A DNA stretch of 5,217 bases. Origin: Acidobacteriota bacterium. GTDB taxonomy: Bacteria; Acidobacteriota; UBA6911. Made by a program: the position numbers and the translations under genes. Location of the stretch: contig JAFNAH010000171.1 in the NCBI GenBank assembly GCA_017860075.1, positions 1 through 5,217 on the forward strand, read 5' to 3'. Positions within the stretch are counted from its first letter, which is position 1. Every line of letters begins with the position of its first letter. This document shows, piece by piece, positions 1-5,217 of the stretch. A model generated the notes under the pieces. The model searched no databases and was not told the DNA's origin. It was given only the letters and a program-made list of their open reading frames with translations.

Positions 1-47
1 GAGGTGGAGGGGGGTTCGGGGGTGGAGGGGCCTCAGGAAGCTGGTAG
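1..47 (+). CDS. C-terminal tail of a TPM-domain protein (partial, runs off left edge)
   Basis: Reading frame 3 gives GGGGFGGGGASGSW followed by a TAG stop at 45-47. A poly-Gly stretch broken by Phe and ending in ASGSW is the usual C-terminus of YgcG-like TPM-domain proteins. These are exported, membrane-tethered proteins of unclear biochemical role that are often encoded after lemA and before a second TPM gene. The next gene on the same strand is exactly such a second TPM gene, starting 35 bases downstream, so the two probably form one operon. Only 14 residues are visible, so the call rests on the tail plus the neighbour. The catalytic or TPM part lies outside the window. Confidence 0.7.
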   Translation, partial: GGGGFGGGGASGSW

Positions 48-81
48 CCCCCGCGTTAAAGATCCCCATCCATGACGTGAG

Positions 82-549
82 ATGCCGATTATGGGATTCT
101 CCAAACTAAGACTCACCGAGGAGGACAAGAAGGCGGTCGCCGAGGCGATTGGAGATGCCGAGGCGAGAACGTCCGGCGAGATCGTCTTCGCCATCACTGA
201 AGCATCGGGCCGGTATCGTCACTCGCACCTGCAGCTGGCACTGACGGGTATGGCCACGATCACGGCGCTCTACCTCGTTCTTCCCGGCCAGCATTCGATC
301 AGTGCCGTACTCTGGACGGAGATCCTGTCGTTCGCCTTGCTTTACGCGCTGGCCGCGCGAATCCCATGGCGCCGGTGGTTCATTCCGGATCGCGAACTGG
401 AGGCGCGTGTGCGGGAGGCGGCATTCATGGAGTTCTATTCGAGCGGTCTCTACCGAACACGCGACGCCAACGGTGTGCTCATCTACCTCTCCATCCTGCG
501 GCGAGGCCCTCGCCTTCCACTTCCCCAGGAAGGCCGACGACACGAATGA
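82..549 (+). CDS. TPM-domain membrane protein, C-terminus lost by frameshift/internal deletion
   Basis: This 155-residue ORF carries the N-terminal two thirds of a TPM (TLP18.3/Psb32/MOLO-1) domain protein. The start has the family pattern of an acidic helix followed by TSGEIVFAI (about residues 30-38). Two hydrophobic segments follow (about 50-68 and 76-93). After them comes the conserved block FYSSGLYRTRDANGVLIYLS (about 117-136). Family members then continue for roughly 70-80 residues. Here the frame instead reads RRGPRLPLPQEGRRHE and stops, which is not TPM sequence, while the true family end lies in another frame just downstream. The product is therefore probably non-functional or a truncated membrane protein. 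ATG 82 has a weak GTGAG ahead of it; ATG 91 in the same frame is a plausible alternative. It probably belongs to a lemA-TPM-TPM type operon. The family's molecular function is not firmly settled. Confidence 0.82.
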   Translation: MPIMGFSKLRLTEEDKKAVAEAIGDAEARTSGEIVFAITEASGRYRHSHLQLALTGMATITALYLVLPGQHSISAVLWTEILSFALLYALAARIPWRRWFIPDRELEARVREAAFMEFYSSGLYRTRDANGVLIYLSILRRGPRLPLPQEGRRHE

Positions 550-598
550 GCTCTCCAACGAAGTAATCGACAGGACGCGCCCGCCGGAAATGCGCTGA
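497..598 (+). pseudogene. Out-of-frame C-terminal remnant of the TPM-domain gene
   Basis: Frame 2 here reads CGEALAFHFPRKADDTNEL, then SNEVIDRTRPPEMR and a TGA stop at 596-598. The pattern GE-L-A-HFP-(K/R)-DD-NEL-(D/N)-V is the normal end of small TPM-domain proteins, so this is the displaced end of the gene at 82. The preceding segment is absent: it normally starts with a hydrophilic block after the VLIYLSIL strand and covers roughly 50 residues. The lesion is thus an out-of-frame deletion with its junction at about 495-503, not a simple one-base shift. A one-base fix alone would still leave the protein about 50 residues short. The size of the gap is estimated from memory of the family. Confidence 0.7.
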
Positions 599-2098
599 CT
601 ACGGATCGAGGGTTCGGGTGATCTCCCTGCAGCCGATCTGCACCGGCGGCAGCAGACGCAGGGCCAGGGCGATCGCCGCATCATTCATGACAATAGTCGT
701 TTCCCCGGAAATGGACAGCCGGGCTGTCCCCCACCCCGCCTCTCCCCCCGACTCGGGAAACGCGGCCAGGTAGAGACCTCCCGCGAGCCCCGGATTCCAT
801 GAGGAAGCCTCAAGCTCTCCAGTCCCTGTTACCAGGATCAGACCGTAGAACCCGAAACCGCCGGTTACCGACAGTTTGCCCGTAACGACGAGGATGCCGG
901 CACCTTCGATCGGCCCGTTGACGGCCAGGTCGCCGTCAACAAGCGTAACCTTGGGCGCCTGGCCGGGCGCCGACGCGGGGAGACCGGCGTCGTAGCTGCC
1001 GAGGTCCGGCGCGGTTGCGCCGCTCCACACCTGGTTCCCCGTAATCACCGTGTCCGCAAACCGGGGTATCTCCTCGCGCACGAAGCTCCGCAAGTATGCG
1101 GGATCGAGCGCCGACTTCTTTTCGGTGTTTCCTGCAAACACATCGCTCACGTCTGCGACCGATGGCGAGAGGCCCGCACCCCGGATCCTGGCAGCCTGGT
1201 CTGCCGTCACCGCTGAGACCAGTTGCTGGACCGGGGACACCCCGTCCATCAGATCGACGTCGACACTGCTAATCCCGAAGTGGCCCGCTCCTCCCTCGAA
1301 AAGAAAAACGTTGCCGCTGAAGATCCCGCCAGCGCCGGGTTGAACCTCCCTTGCCTGCACAACCAGGGCCGCATCGAGATCAAACAGGCGACGCCACCGG
1401 AACCGGCATTCGATCACAGCCACGGAGTTCCACTGCCTGAGGGAACCGAGCGTCTCGGTGATCGTTCGCGCGACACCGGCCGAGCGTACGACGACGATGC
1501 CGTCGCCGTCGTGGAACGGGTCGTCGGCAACATCTCCTGCCAATTCCGAAGCCTCGCCGTTGTTGTCGGTGATCTTCACGAAATAGCGGGAGGTTACACT
1601 TTCGGCCGGGCCGCCGGCGTCACTTGATGCCAACGCTATCCCGTTGATAGGAATCAGTATAACTCCGGCCGTTCCGCCGAAGGTTCCCGTATTCAGGAGC
1701 CCGTCGTCGGCAATTCCAACCAGCTCGCCCTGCGGACTGGAGAGATCGAGCGATCGTGCAAGTGTCCAGGGAAATGGATTGCGGAACGCGAACGACTTGG
1801 CGTAGCTGACGTATGCCGCGCTCCCGTCATGCGTACCGTCAGGACCCGCGAGAAGATCGTCAAACACAGTGCCGCGCAGCAGCTCGCGCGCATGGCTCAT
1901 CCCTGCCCTGGCGGCGTTTTCCGCCCTGACATGGCTTTCATGGTTGTCGCTGATGCGGAGTTCAGACGTGGCATCGAGGGCCGTCAGGAGCCCCACAAGT
2001 GAGAAAAGAGACAGCGCTATCAGAGTCAGGAGGAGGGCCAGGCCGGATTCGGATTCGCGGCCGAACATTCGCTGCACTGGCATCGGGATGCCTTTCAT
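599..2098 (-). CDS. PilX-like pilus assembly / minor pilin-like protein
   Basis: This 499-residue protein has a PilX-type N-terminus: a short charged leader (MFGRESESG) and one hydrophobic helix (about residues 19-40, LALLLTLIALSLFSLVGLL). An amphipathic helix with the pattern R-ENAARAGMSHARELL follows, as in type IV minor pilins and GspK/PilX proteins that prime pilus assembly in the inner membrane. The usual Glu at +5 of major pilins is missing, which is common in this class. The body is long. Residues about 385-445 form short repeated beta strands rich in V-G (VDGDLAVNG, GILVVTGKLSV, FYGLILVTG), seen in many large PilX-like proteins of Acidobacteria-type genomes. The stop abuts the convergent TPM remnant with no intergenic space. 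The start is uncertain: ATG 2098 has no Shine-Dalgarno, ATG 2083 has AAAGG seven bases upstream, and ATG 2068 begins right at the leader. No pilus operon partners are in view. Confidence 0.75.
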   Translation of the reverse strand: MKGIPMPVQRMFGRESESGLALLLTLIALSLFSLVGLLTALDATSELRISDNHESHVRAENAARAGMSHARELLRGTVFDDLLAGPDGTHDGSAAYVSYAKSFAFRNPFPWTLARSLDLSSPQGELVGIADDGLLNTGTFGGTAGVILIPINGIALASSDAGGPAESVTSRYFVKITDNNGEASELAGDVADDPFHDGDGIVVVRSAGVARTITETLGSLRQWNSVAVIECRFRWRRLFDLDAALVVQAREVQPGAGGIFSGNVFLFEGGAGHFGISSVDVDLMDGVSPVQQLVSAVTADQAARIRGAGLSPSVADVSDVFAGNTEKKSALDPAYLRSFVREEIPRFADTVITGNQVWSGATAPDLGSYDAGLPASAPGQAPKVTLVDGDLAVNGPIEGAGILVVTGKLSVTGGFGFYGLILVTGTGELEASSWNPGLAGGLYLAAFPESGGEAGWGTARLSISGETTIVMNDAAIALALRLLPPVQIGCREITRTLDP

Positions 2099-2117
2099 GC
2101 AGCGAATGTTTCGGTCG
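2058..2117. repeat. Long imperfect palindrome covering the pilX-like start codons
   Basis: AACATTCGCTGCA (2064-2076) is the exact reverse complement of TGCAGCGAATGTT (2098-2110). The pairing continues outward past one bulged T (2111) for six more pairs, one of them G-T (2058-2063 with 2112-2117). Inside the loop, GGCAT (2079-2083) pairs with ATGCC (2088-2092). In the minus-strand mRNA this would fold into a stable stem containing the candidate starts at 2098, 2083 and 2068. It could hide the start from ribosomes, act as an operator for a dimeric regulator, or simply be a fold-back repeat. The sequence does not decide between these. Confidence 0.7.
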
Positions 2118-2197
2118 GGCGCGGGTTATTTCACTCCACTGGGAGGAATCTGGAATTCAGGACTCAGCTTGGCCACCGGTTGGACCGGATTGAATAA

Positions 2198-2208
2198 CCT
2201 GTGACTTC
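2198..2208 (+). repeat. Left subterminal inverted repeat of the IS (IRL)
   Basis: CCTGTGACTTC is an 11/11 match to the reverse complement of 3786-3796. It sits about 6 bases inside the inferred left end. Confidence 0.75.
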
Positions 2209-2230
2209 GTTTGGCACCTCGCGATATTGT
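2201..2230 (+). promoter_or_regulatory. Possible weak promoter in the IS left end
   Basis: GTGACT (2201-2206, 4/6 to TTGACA) lies 18 bases before TATTGT (2225-2230, 4/6 to TATAAT). It would start RNA near 2237, just ahead of the first stem of the candidate guide RNA, and would overlap the left inverted repeat. Both boxes are poor matches, so placement matters more than sequence here. Confidence 0.25.
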
Positions 2231-2236
2231 ACAAGA

Positions 2237-2430
2237 GAGCTGGGCCGCAAGCTAAAGCCCTTTCTTCATTCGCGCATATGCCGCAAACTCAGCATGGCTC
2301 CAGGAAGGCGATTGAACATTGGCGAGGCTCTCGTAGCACTCCCCTAGGCTAGATTCCACTCATGGCCGACCTGGGCGGCCGAGCTCGGAAAGGCTGGGAG
2401 AAGATGCAGGATCAGGGCCAGGTTAGGCAG
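2237..2430 (+). ncRNA. Candidate IS110 bridge RNA (target- and donor-specifying guide RNA)
   Basis: IS110-family recombinases bind a bridge RNA encoded in a non-coding end of the element. One loop pairs with the target and the next with the joined element ends. The right end here is only 31 bases, so this left region is the only room for it. A first stem is possible from GGGC (2242-2245) and GCCC (2257-2260). GATTGAA (2310-2316) equals the left target flank at 2188-2194. AGGCTAGA (2346-2353) equals the element's right end at 3794-3801. CAGGTTA (2419-2425) is the reverse complement of the element's left start at 2195-2201. GCCGCA (2280-2285, also 2244-2249) is the reverse complement of TGCGGC in the right flank (3803-3808). 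The first three follow the order target loop then donor loop, but the GCCGCA words precede GATTGAA, which does not fit that layout. Transcript ends, folding and guide roles are inferred; the transposase start may overlap the 3' part. Confidence 0.45.
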
Positions 2431-3768
2431 GTGGAGGGGCTCCCCGTGGTTCGTCCCAATGTAGCCGGGATCGATCTGGGGAGTGAACGTCACTGGGTTT
2501 GTGCTCGGACCAAAGACGGAGGCGGACGAGAAATCGCCGATTTCGGTGCCACGACACCTGAGTTGCTCCGCATGGGGAGGTGGCTCAAAGACCGCAATGT
2601 AGAATCCGTAGCGATGGAGAGCACGGGGATCTACTGGATTGCTCCGCACGAGGTTCTGGAAGCTGAGGGCTTCGAAATACTGTTGGTAGACACACGGCAG
2701 TTGGCGCGGGTGCCTGGACGGGACAAGAAGACGGATCGCACAGACTGTGAGTGGATTCAACGGCTGCACAGCTGCGGGTTACTCAAGGGCTCATTTCGAC
2801 CCCGGGAAGATGTGTGCATGCTGCGGACGCTGGTACGAGACAAGGGCAACCTGGTAGCCGAGTCCGGCGACTGGGTGCGGAGGATGCAAAAGAGCCTGGA
2901 CCAGATGAACGTTCGAGTGCACCGAGCGGTTTCAGATGTAGACGGGGTGACAGGGATGGCGATTCTCCGAGCGATCGCCAAGGGAGAGCGGGACCCGCGG
3001 CAACTGGCGAAACTGCGTGACCGGCGCTGTCGCCGGACCGAGGAGGAAATCGCGGAGCAATTGAGTGGGCACTGGCGAGAGGATCATCTGTTCAGTCTGC
3101 GGCAGTCATTGCAGATGTACGACGCCACCCAGCAGAGGATCGCCGACTATGATCGGGAGATTCAGCGAAAACTGGCCGAGATGGCGCGAGACGAGAACCG
3201 AGGACGACCGGCGCCGCCGGTGAAGAATCCGCAGAAAGCGAAAGCCATTAAGAGACGCGGCGAAGAGCAGATGCGGGAAGTTCTATACCGGATGAGCGGT
3301 GTTGACTTGACCAGCATCGACGCGATCGGAGTGGAAACAGTGCAAATCGTACTCAGTGAATACGGACCTGATCTGAGCCGGTTCCCGACCGAGAAGGAGT
3401 TTGTCTCACACGCAACCCTGGCACCGCGCCGACCGATGAGCGGAGGCAAGCCCCTTCGGAAGAAAAGGCGGCATACGGCGAGCACCCGCGTGGCCGCGGC
3501 GTTACGAATGGCTGCCCTGTCGTTGCGAAACAGCGCCACAGCCTTGGGAGCGTACTACCGTAAAATCGCCCGAAGAATCGGCGGCGATATCGCGGTGTTT
3601 GCCACGGCCAGAAAGCTGGCCACCCTGATTTACCGCTTGCTTCGGTGGGGCCAACCCTATGTCGATGAAGGTGCCGACAGATTTGAGATGCGATACCGTG
3701 AAAACCAGATCAAGTCGCTACAAGTCAAAGCGAAACAACTCGGCTATGAGTTAGCTCAGAAAGCTTAA
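2404..3768 (+). CDS. IS110-family transposase (DEDD recombinase)
   Basis: This is the RNA-guided recombinase that cuts and rejoins element ends and target. From ATG 2404 it has 454 residues. The RuvC-like domain shows GIDLGSERHW (Asp24), AMESTGIYW (Glu72) and KKTDRTDCEW (Asp111, Asp114), the full DEDD set. A long helical, probably coiled-coil linker follows (about 150-260), then a basic Pro/Lys-rich stretch (about 266-285). A helix-hairpin-helix-like segment comes next (LTSIDAIGVETVQIVLSEYG, about 301-320). The C-terminal transposase_20 domain contains SGGKPLRKKRR, with Ser346 the likely catalytic serine. The protein is longer than the commonest family members (about 320-400 residues) but resembles a known subgroup of about 450 residues. 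ATG 2404 was chosen for GGGAG just upstream (spacing only 3) and a leader length usual for that subgroup. ATG 2362 lacks a ribosome site; GTG 2446 has GGAGG eight bases ahead. No frameshift is seen. Confidence 0.92.
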   Translation: MQDQGQVRQVEGLPVVRPNVAGIDLGSERHWVCARTKDGGGREIADFGATTPELLRMGRWLKDRNVESVAMESTGIYWIAPHEVLEAEGFEILLVDTRQLARVPGRDKKTDRTDCEWIQRLHSCGLLKGSFRPREDVCMLRTLVRDKGNLVAESGDWVRRMQKSLDQMNVRVHRAVSDVDGVTGMAILRAIAKGERDPRQLAKLRDRRCRRTEEEIAEQLSGHWREDHLFSLRQSLQMYDATQQRIADYDREIQRKLAEMARDENRGRPAPPVKNPQKAKAIKRRGEEQMREVLYRMSGVDLTSIDAIGVETVQIVLSEYGPDLSRFPTEKEFVSHATLAPRRPMSGGKPLRKKRRHTASTRVAAALRMAALSLRNSATALGAYYRKIARRIGGDIAVFATARKLATLIYRLLRWGQPYVDEGADRFEMRYRENQIKSLQVKAKQLGYELAQKA

Positions 3769-3785
3769 GCCCAAGCATGCGAGAA

Positions 3786-3796
3786 GAAGTCACAGG
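3786..3796 (-). repeat. Right subterminal inverted repeat of the IS (IRR)
   Basis: GAAGTCACAGG is the exact reverse complement of 2198-2208. It lies 18 bases after the transposase stop and about 3 bases inside the inferred right end. Confidence 0.75.
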
Positions 3797-3801
3797 CTAG
3801 A

Positions 3802-3830
3802 ATGCGGCGGGTCGCCTCGACCCGCCGCAT
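3802..3830. terminator. Perfect 13-bp hairpin between the IS and the protease gene
   Basis: ATGCGGCGGGTCG (3802-3814) and CGACCCGCCGCAT (3818-3830) pair fully around a 3-base loop. On the minus strand it begins 20 bases after the protease stop codon (3850-3852), behind a smaller stem (GGTTT 3833-3837 with AAACC 3844-3848), so a transcription terminator for the protease is likely. Neither side carries a real T-run, so it may instead be a REP-like palindrome of the kind several IS110 elements use as insertion sites. It survives the insertion intact because the repeated GAAT restores its base. Confidence 0.6.
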
Positions 3831-3849
3831 GTGGTTTGGCAATAAACCG

Positions 3850-5217
3850 CTACTTGCTGATTGAATCGGTCGTCTTGACGTTCTGCCTGGGATCGTAGGT
3901 GTAACCGCTACCGGAAACACCAGTGACCGTGAATGTGAACGTCCCAGATTTCTTGGTGGCTTTGGAGTTGAGCGTGGCGATTCCGCTGTCGTTCGTTGTG
4001 CCGCTGGATGTACCAGTTGTGATCCCGGACCAGCGGCCTGTCACGAGGATCCCGGTCACTGCCCGGCTAGCCGAGTCCAATATTGTCACGGCAGCACGAG
4101 CCGAGGTTCCGGATCTGGAAGGCACGGTCGATATCAGGATGCTTTCCACATGGAGCACCTTGGCAGGATCGGGATTCACAGTGATCGTGACCGACTTGCT
4201 GTTGGTCCCGCCCCGGTCGTCGGTGACGGTGAGCGTTGCAGTGAACGTGCCGACTGAGTTGTAGGCGTGCGATGGGTTGGCGGAAGTCGATGTGCCACCA
4301 TCGCCAAAATTCCAGGAATAGCCGACTAGCGTTCCGTCTGGATCGAAGGAACCGGAACTGGAGAATGAAACAGTGAGCGGTGCATAGCCGCTCACAGGCG
4401 TTGCTGAAACAGCAGCGACCGGAGACTTGTTGGGAGGCGGTGCGACCGTGATCGTGACAGTGGCCGTCGCACTGAGACCGCCGTTGTCCGTTACGATCAG
4501 CGTCGCGACGTAGGTCCCCTCGTTTGCGTAGGTATGGGAGGGATTCGCCGCCGCCGATGACCCACCGTCGCCGAAGGTCCAGCTGTACGAAGTTATGGTG
4601 CCGTCAGGATCCGAGGACCCTGCGCTCGAGAAGTCCACAGCCAGCGGGCCTTGACCGGTCGTCGGGGTGGCCGAGGCGTTTGCCGTCGGAGGCTGGTTGG
4701 ACCCGGAGCTCGGCACGGCTCCTGAGAGCGTGTATTGGCCGACGCTCGCGTAGTCCGAGTAGCCCGTGGATGGATCTCCCGTACCCACTCCGTCGACCCT
4801 CACATAGTAAGTTCCGGCCGGAACGGTGGTGTTGAGGTTCGCGGAAAGGCCGGATGGGTTGCTCACCAGGAGGAGGTTGCCGGTGCCGTCGAACAGCCTC
4901 ATCTCGATATCGAGGTCCGGGCTCCGCGGTGCGGGATTTGAAGTGATGTTGATCACGCCCTCCCCGCTGTTGAACTTGAAGACGTCCGCATCGAAGCGGT
5001 CCTCGATAACGCCGGAAGCACTGATGCTCGTCCCCGTCAGCATCGTCGCCGAGTCGATGTAGTCGCCATGATCGTCCGCGCGAAGCGAAATCCCGTACCT
5101 GGGAATTATCGCGAGGTCGTCCTCGGTGTTGTTCGCGTTGGCGTACTCGCCCTTGCTCCACTGAACGATGTTCTTGTAGTAACCGACGCCCATGATCGGC
5201 GCCCAGTCTCCATGGCC
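3850..5217 (-). CDS. Secreted metalloprotease C-terminal part: PPC, two PKD and an Ig-like domain (partial)
   Basis: The frame stays open to the right edge, giving 455 residues; the Met codon at 5193 is internal, since GHGDWAPI precedes it in frame. The first residues (GHGDWAPIMGVGYY, then QWSKGEYANANNTEDDL) match the end of metzincin-type (reprolysin-like) protease domains, with IMGVGYY a probable Met-turn. The zinc site HExxHxxGxxH would lie just outside. Counting from the edge, a bacterial pre-peptidase C-terminal (PPC) domain follows at about 49-168, with the DVFKF and AGTYYVRVDG signatures. Two PKD domains come next at about 175-258 and 264-348, each with SDPDG- or FDPDG-type, W-FGDGG and NPSH-Y motifs. 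An Ig-like beta domain at about 352-455 ends in GYTYDPRQNV. Such proteins are exported and PPC/PKD modules usually aid secretion, folding or substrate binding. Substrate is unknown. Confidence 0.88.
   Translation of the reverse strand, partial: GHGDWAPIMGVGYYKNIVQWSKGEYANANNTEDDLAIIPRYGISLRADDHGDYIDSATMLTGTSISASGVIEDRFDADVFKFNSGEGVINITSNPAPRSPDLDIEMRLFDGTGNLLLVSNPSGLSANLNTTVPAGTYYVRVDGVGTGDPSTGYSDYASVGQYTLSGAVPSSGSNQPPTANASATPTTGQGPLAVDFSSAGSSDPDGTITSYSWTFGDGGSSAAANPSHTYANEGTYVATLIVTDNGGLSATATVTITVAPPPNKSPVAAVSATPVSGYAPLTVSFSSSGSFDPDGTLVGYSWNFGDGGTSTSANPSHAYNSVGTFTATLTVTDDRGGTNSKSVTITVNPDPAKVLHVESILISTVPSRSGTSARAAVTILDSASRAVTGILVTGRWSGITTGTSSGTTNDSGIATLNSKATKKSGTFTFTVTGVSGSGYTYDPRQNVKTTDSISK
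4174..4695 (-). repeat. Tandem PKD-domain coding repeats
   Basis: Two adjacent units of about 250 bases (4444-4695 and 4174-4428) encode PKD domains that align along their length: shared P-A-SATP, GTFTATL-/GTYVATL-type and TVTITV strands, W-FGDGG cores and NPSH-Y loops. At DNA level they have drifted clearly, so this is an old domain duplication within the gene. Confidence 0.7.

Larger units (their letters stand above)
2192..3799 (+). mobile_element. IS110-family insertion sequence, apparently complete (about 1608 bp)
   Basis: The element has one DEDD transposase gene, a left non-coding end of about 210 bases and a right non-coding end of 31 bases. The 11-bp words CCTGTGACTTC (2198-2208) and GAAGTCACAGG (3786-3796) are perfect inverted repeats. 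Just outside them GAAT occurs at 2192-2195 and again at 3800-3803, so removing 2192-3799 leaves one GAAT and joins the flanks. The exact cut within GAAT cannot be placed. The repeats thus lie 6 bases in from the left end and 3 from the right, the uneven subterminal arrangement known from IS1111-group members of the family. IS110 elements move by a circular intermediate guided by a bridge RNA and make little or no target duplication. The transposase looks intact, so the copy may be active. Boundaries are inferred from these repeats alone. Confidence 0.8.

Noticed and set aside
1..30. G-rich repeat at the left edge as a G-quadruplex or simple repeat
   Set aside because: It is explained by Gly codons of the TPM protein tail, which ends in ASGSW and a stop codon.
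106..684. 192-residue minus-strand ORF opposite the TPM gene
   Set aside because: Both the TPM frame and the end of the pilX-like gene explain this DNA; the translation is Arg/Ser-rich low-information sequence typical of a shadow.
2176..2188. ACCGG direct repeat (ACCGGTTGGACCGG) beside the IS left border as a target duplication
   Set aside because: There is no matching copy at the right border; it is only a local short repeat in the flank.
2211..2230. TTGGCA (2211-2216) paired with TATTGT as a promoter
   Set aside because: The -35-like box is good but the spacing is only 8 bases, far too short.
2344..2769. 141-residue minus-strand ORF antisense to the transposase
   Set aside because: It lies over the conserved DEDD transposase frame, has no recognisable domain or ribosome site, and fits an accidental open frame in GC-rich DNA.
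4604..5161. 185-residue minus-strand ORF in another frame of the protease gene
   Set aside because: Arg-rich translation overlapping the clear PPC and PKD domains; a shadow frame.
5191..5193. ATG 5193 as the true start of a 447-residue PKD protein
   Set aside because: The frame continues upstream to the window edge with GHGDWAPI, which belongs to the protease domain, so this Met is internal.

Overview
The window is GC-rich, densely coded bacterial DNA. It combines a TPM-domain pair, a PilX-like pilin with a beta-rich tail, and a secreted metalloprotease carrying PPC, PKD and Ig-like domains. That mix suggests an environmental, Gram-negative-type bacterium of the Acidobacteria or a comparable soil or marine phylum. 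This is inference from gene style only; no rRNA or marker gene is present.

Layout. Positions 1-47 (+) hold the Gly-rich tail of a TPM-domain protein. Positions 82-549 (+) hold a second, membrane-anchored TPM-domain protein whose end is damaged. The reading frame shifts at about 495-503, and the genuine family C-terminus survives out of frame at 497-598. Immediately convergent, with no spacer, a PilX-like pilus assembly protein lies at 599-2098 (-). Its start codons sit inside a long imperfect palindrome (2058-2117). Next is a complete IS110-family insertion sequence, about 2192-3799, with one DEDD transposase gene on the + strand. Its ends are marked by 11-bp subterminal inverted repeats and a repeated GAAT. 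It abuts a perfect 13-bp hairpin (3802-3830). From there to the right edge, the minus strand encodes the C-terminal 455 residues of a secreted metzincin-like protease.

How the parts relate. The IS sits in the gap between the protease terminator region and the pilX-like gene and breaks neither gene. Taking out 2192-3799 rejoins the flanks cleanly at one GAAT. The most interesting part is the transposon's left non-coding end (about 2209-2445). IS110-family recombinases are guided by an element-encoded bridge RNA. This end contains short words matching the left target flank, the element's right end and, in antisense, the element's left start. They lie in the order expected of a target-binding loop followed by a donor-binding loop. 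The guide assignment is by eye and needs a covariance model. No tRNA, rRNA or CRISPR array was seen. The only gene-free stretch near 300 bases is 2099-2403, which holds the pilX-like 5' region (2099-2191) and the IS left end.
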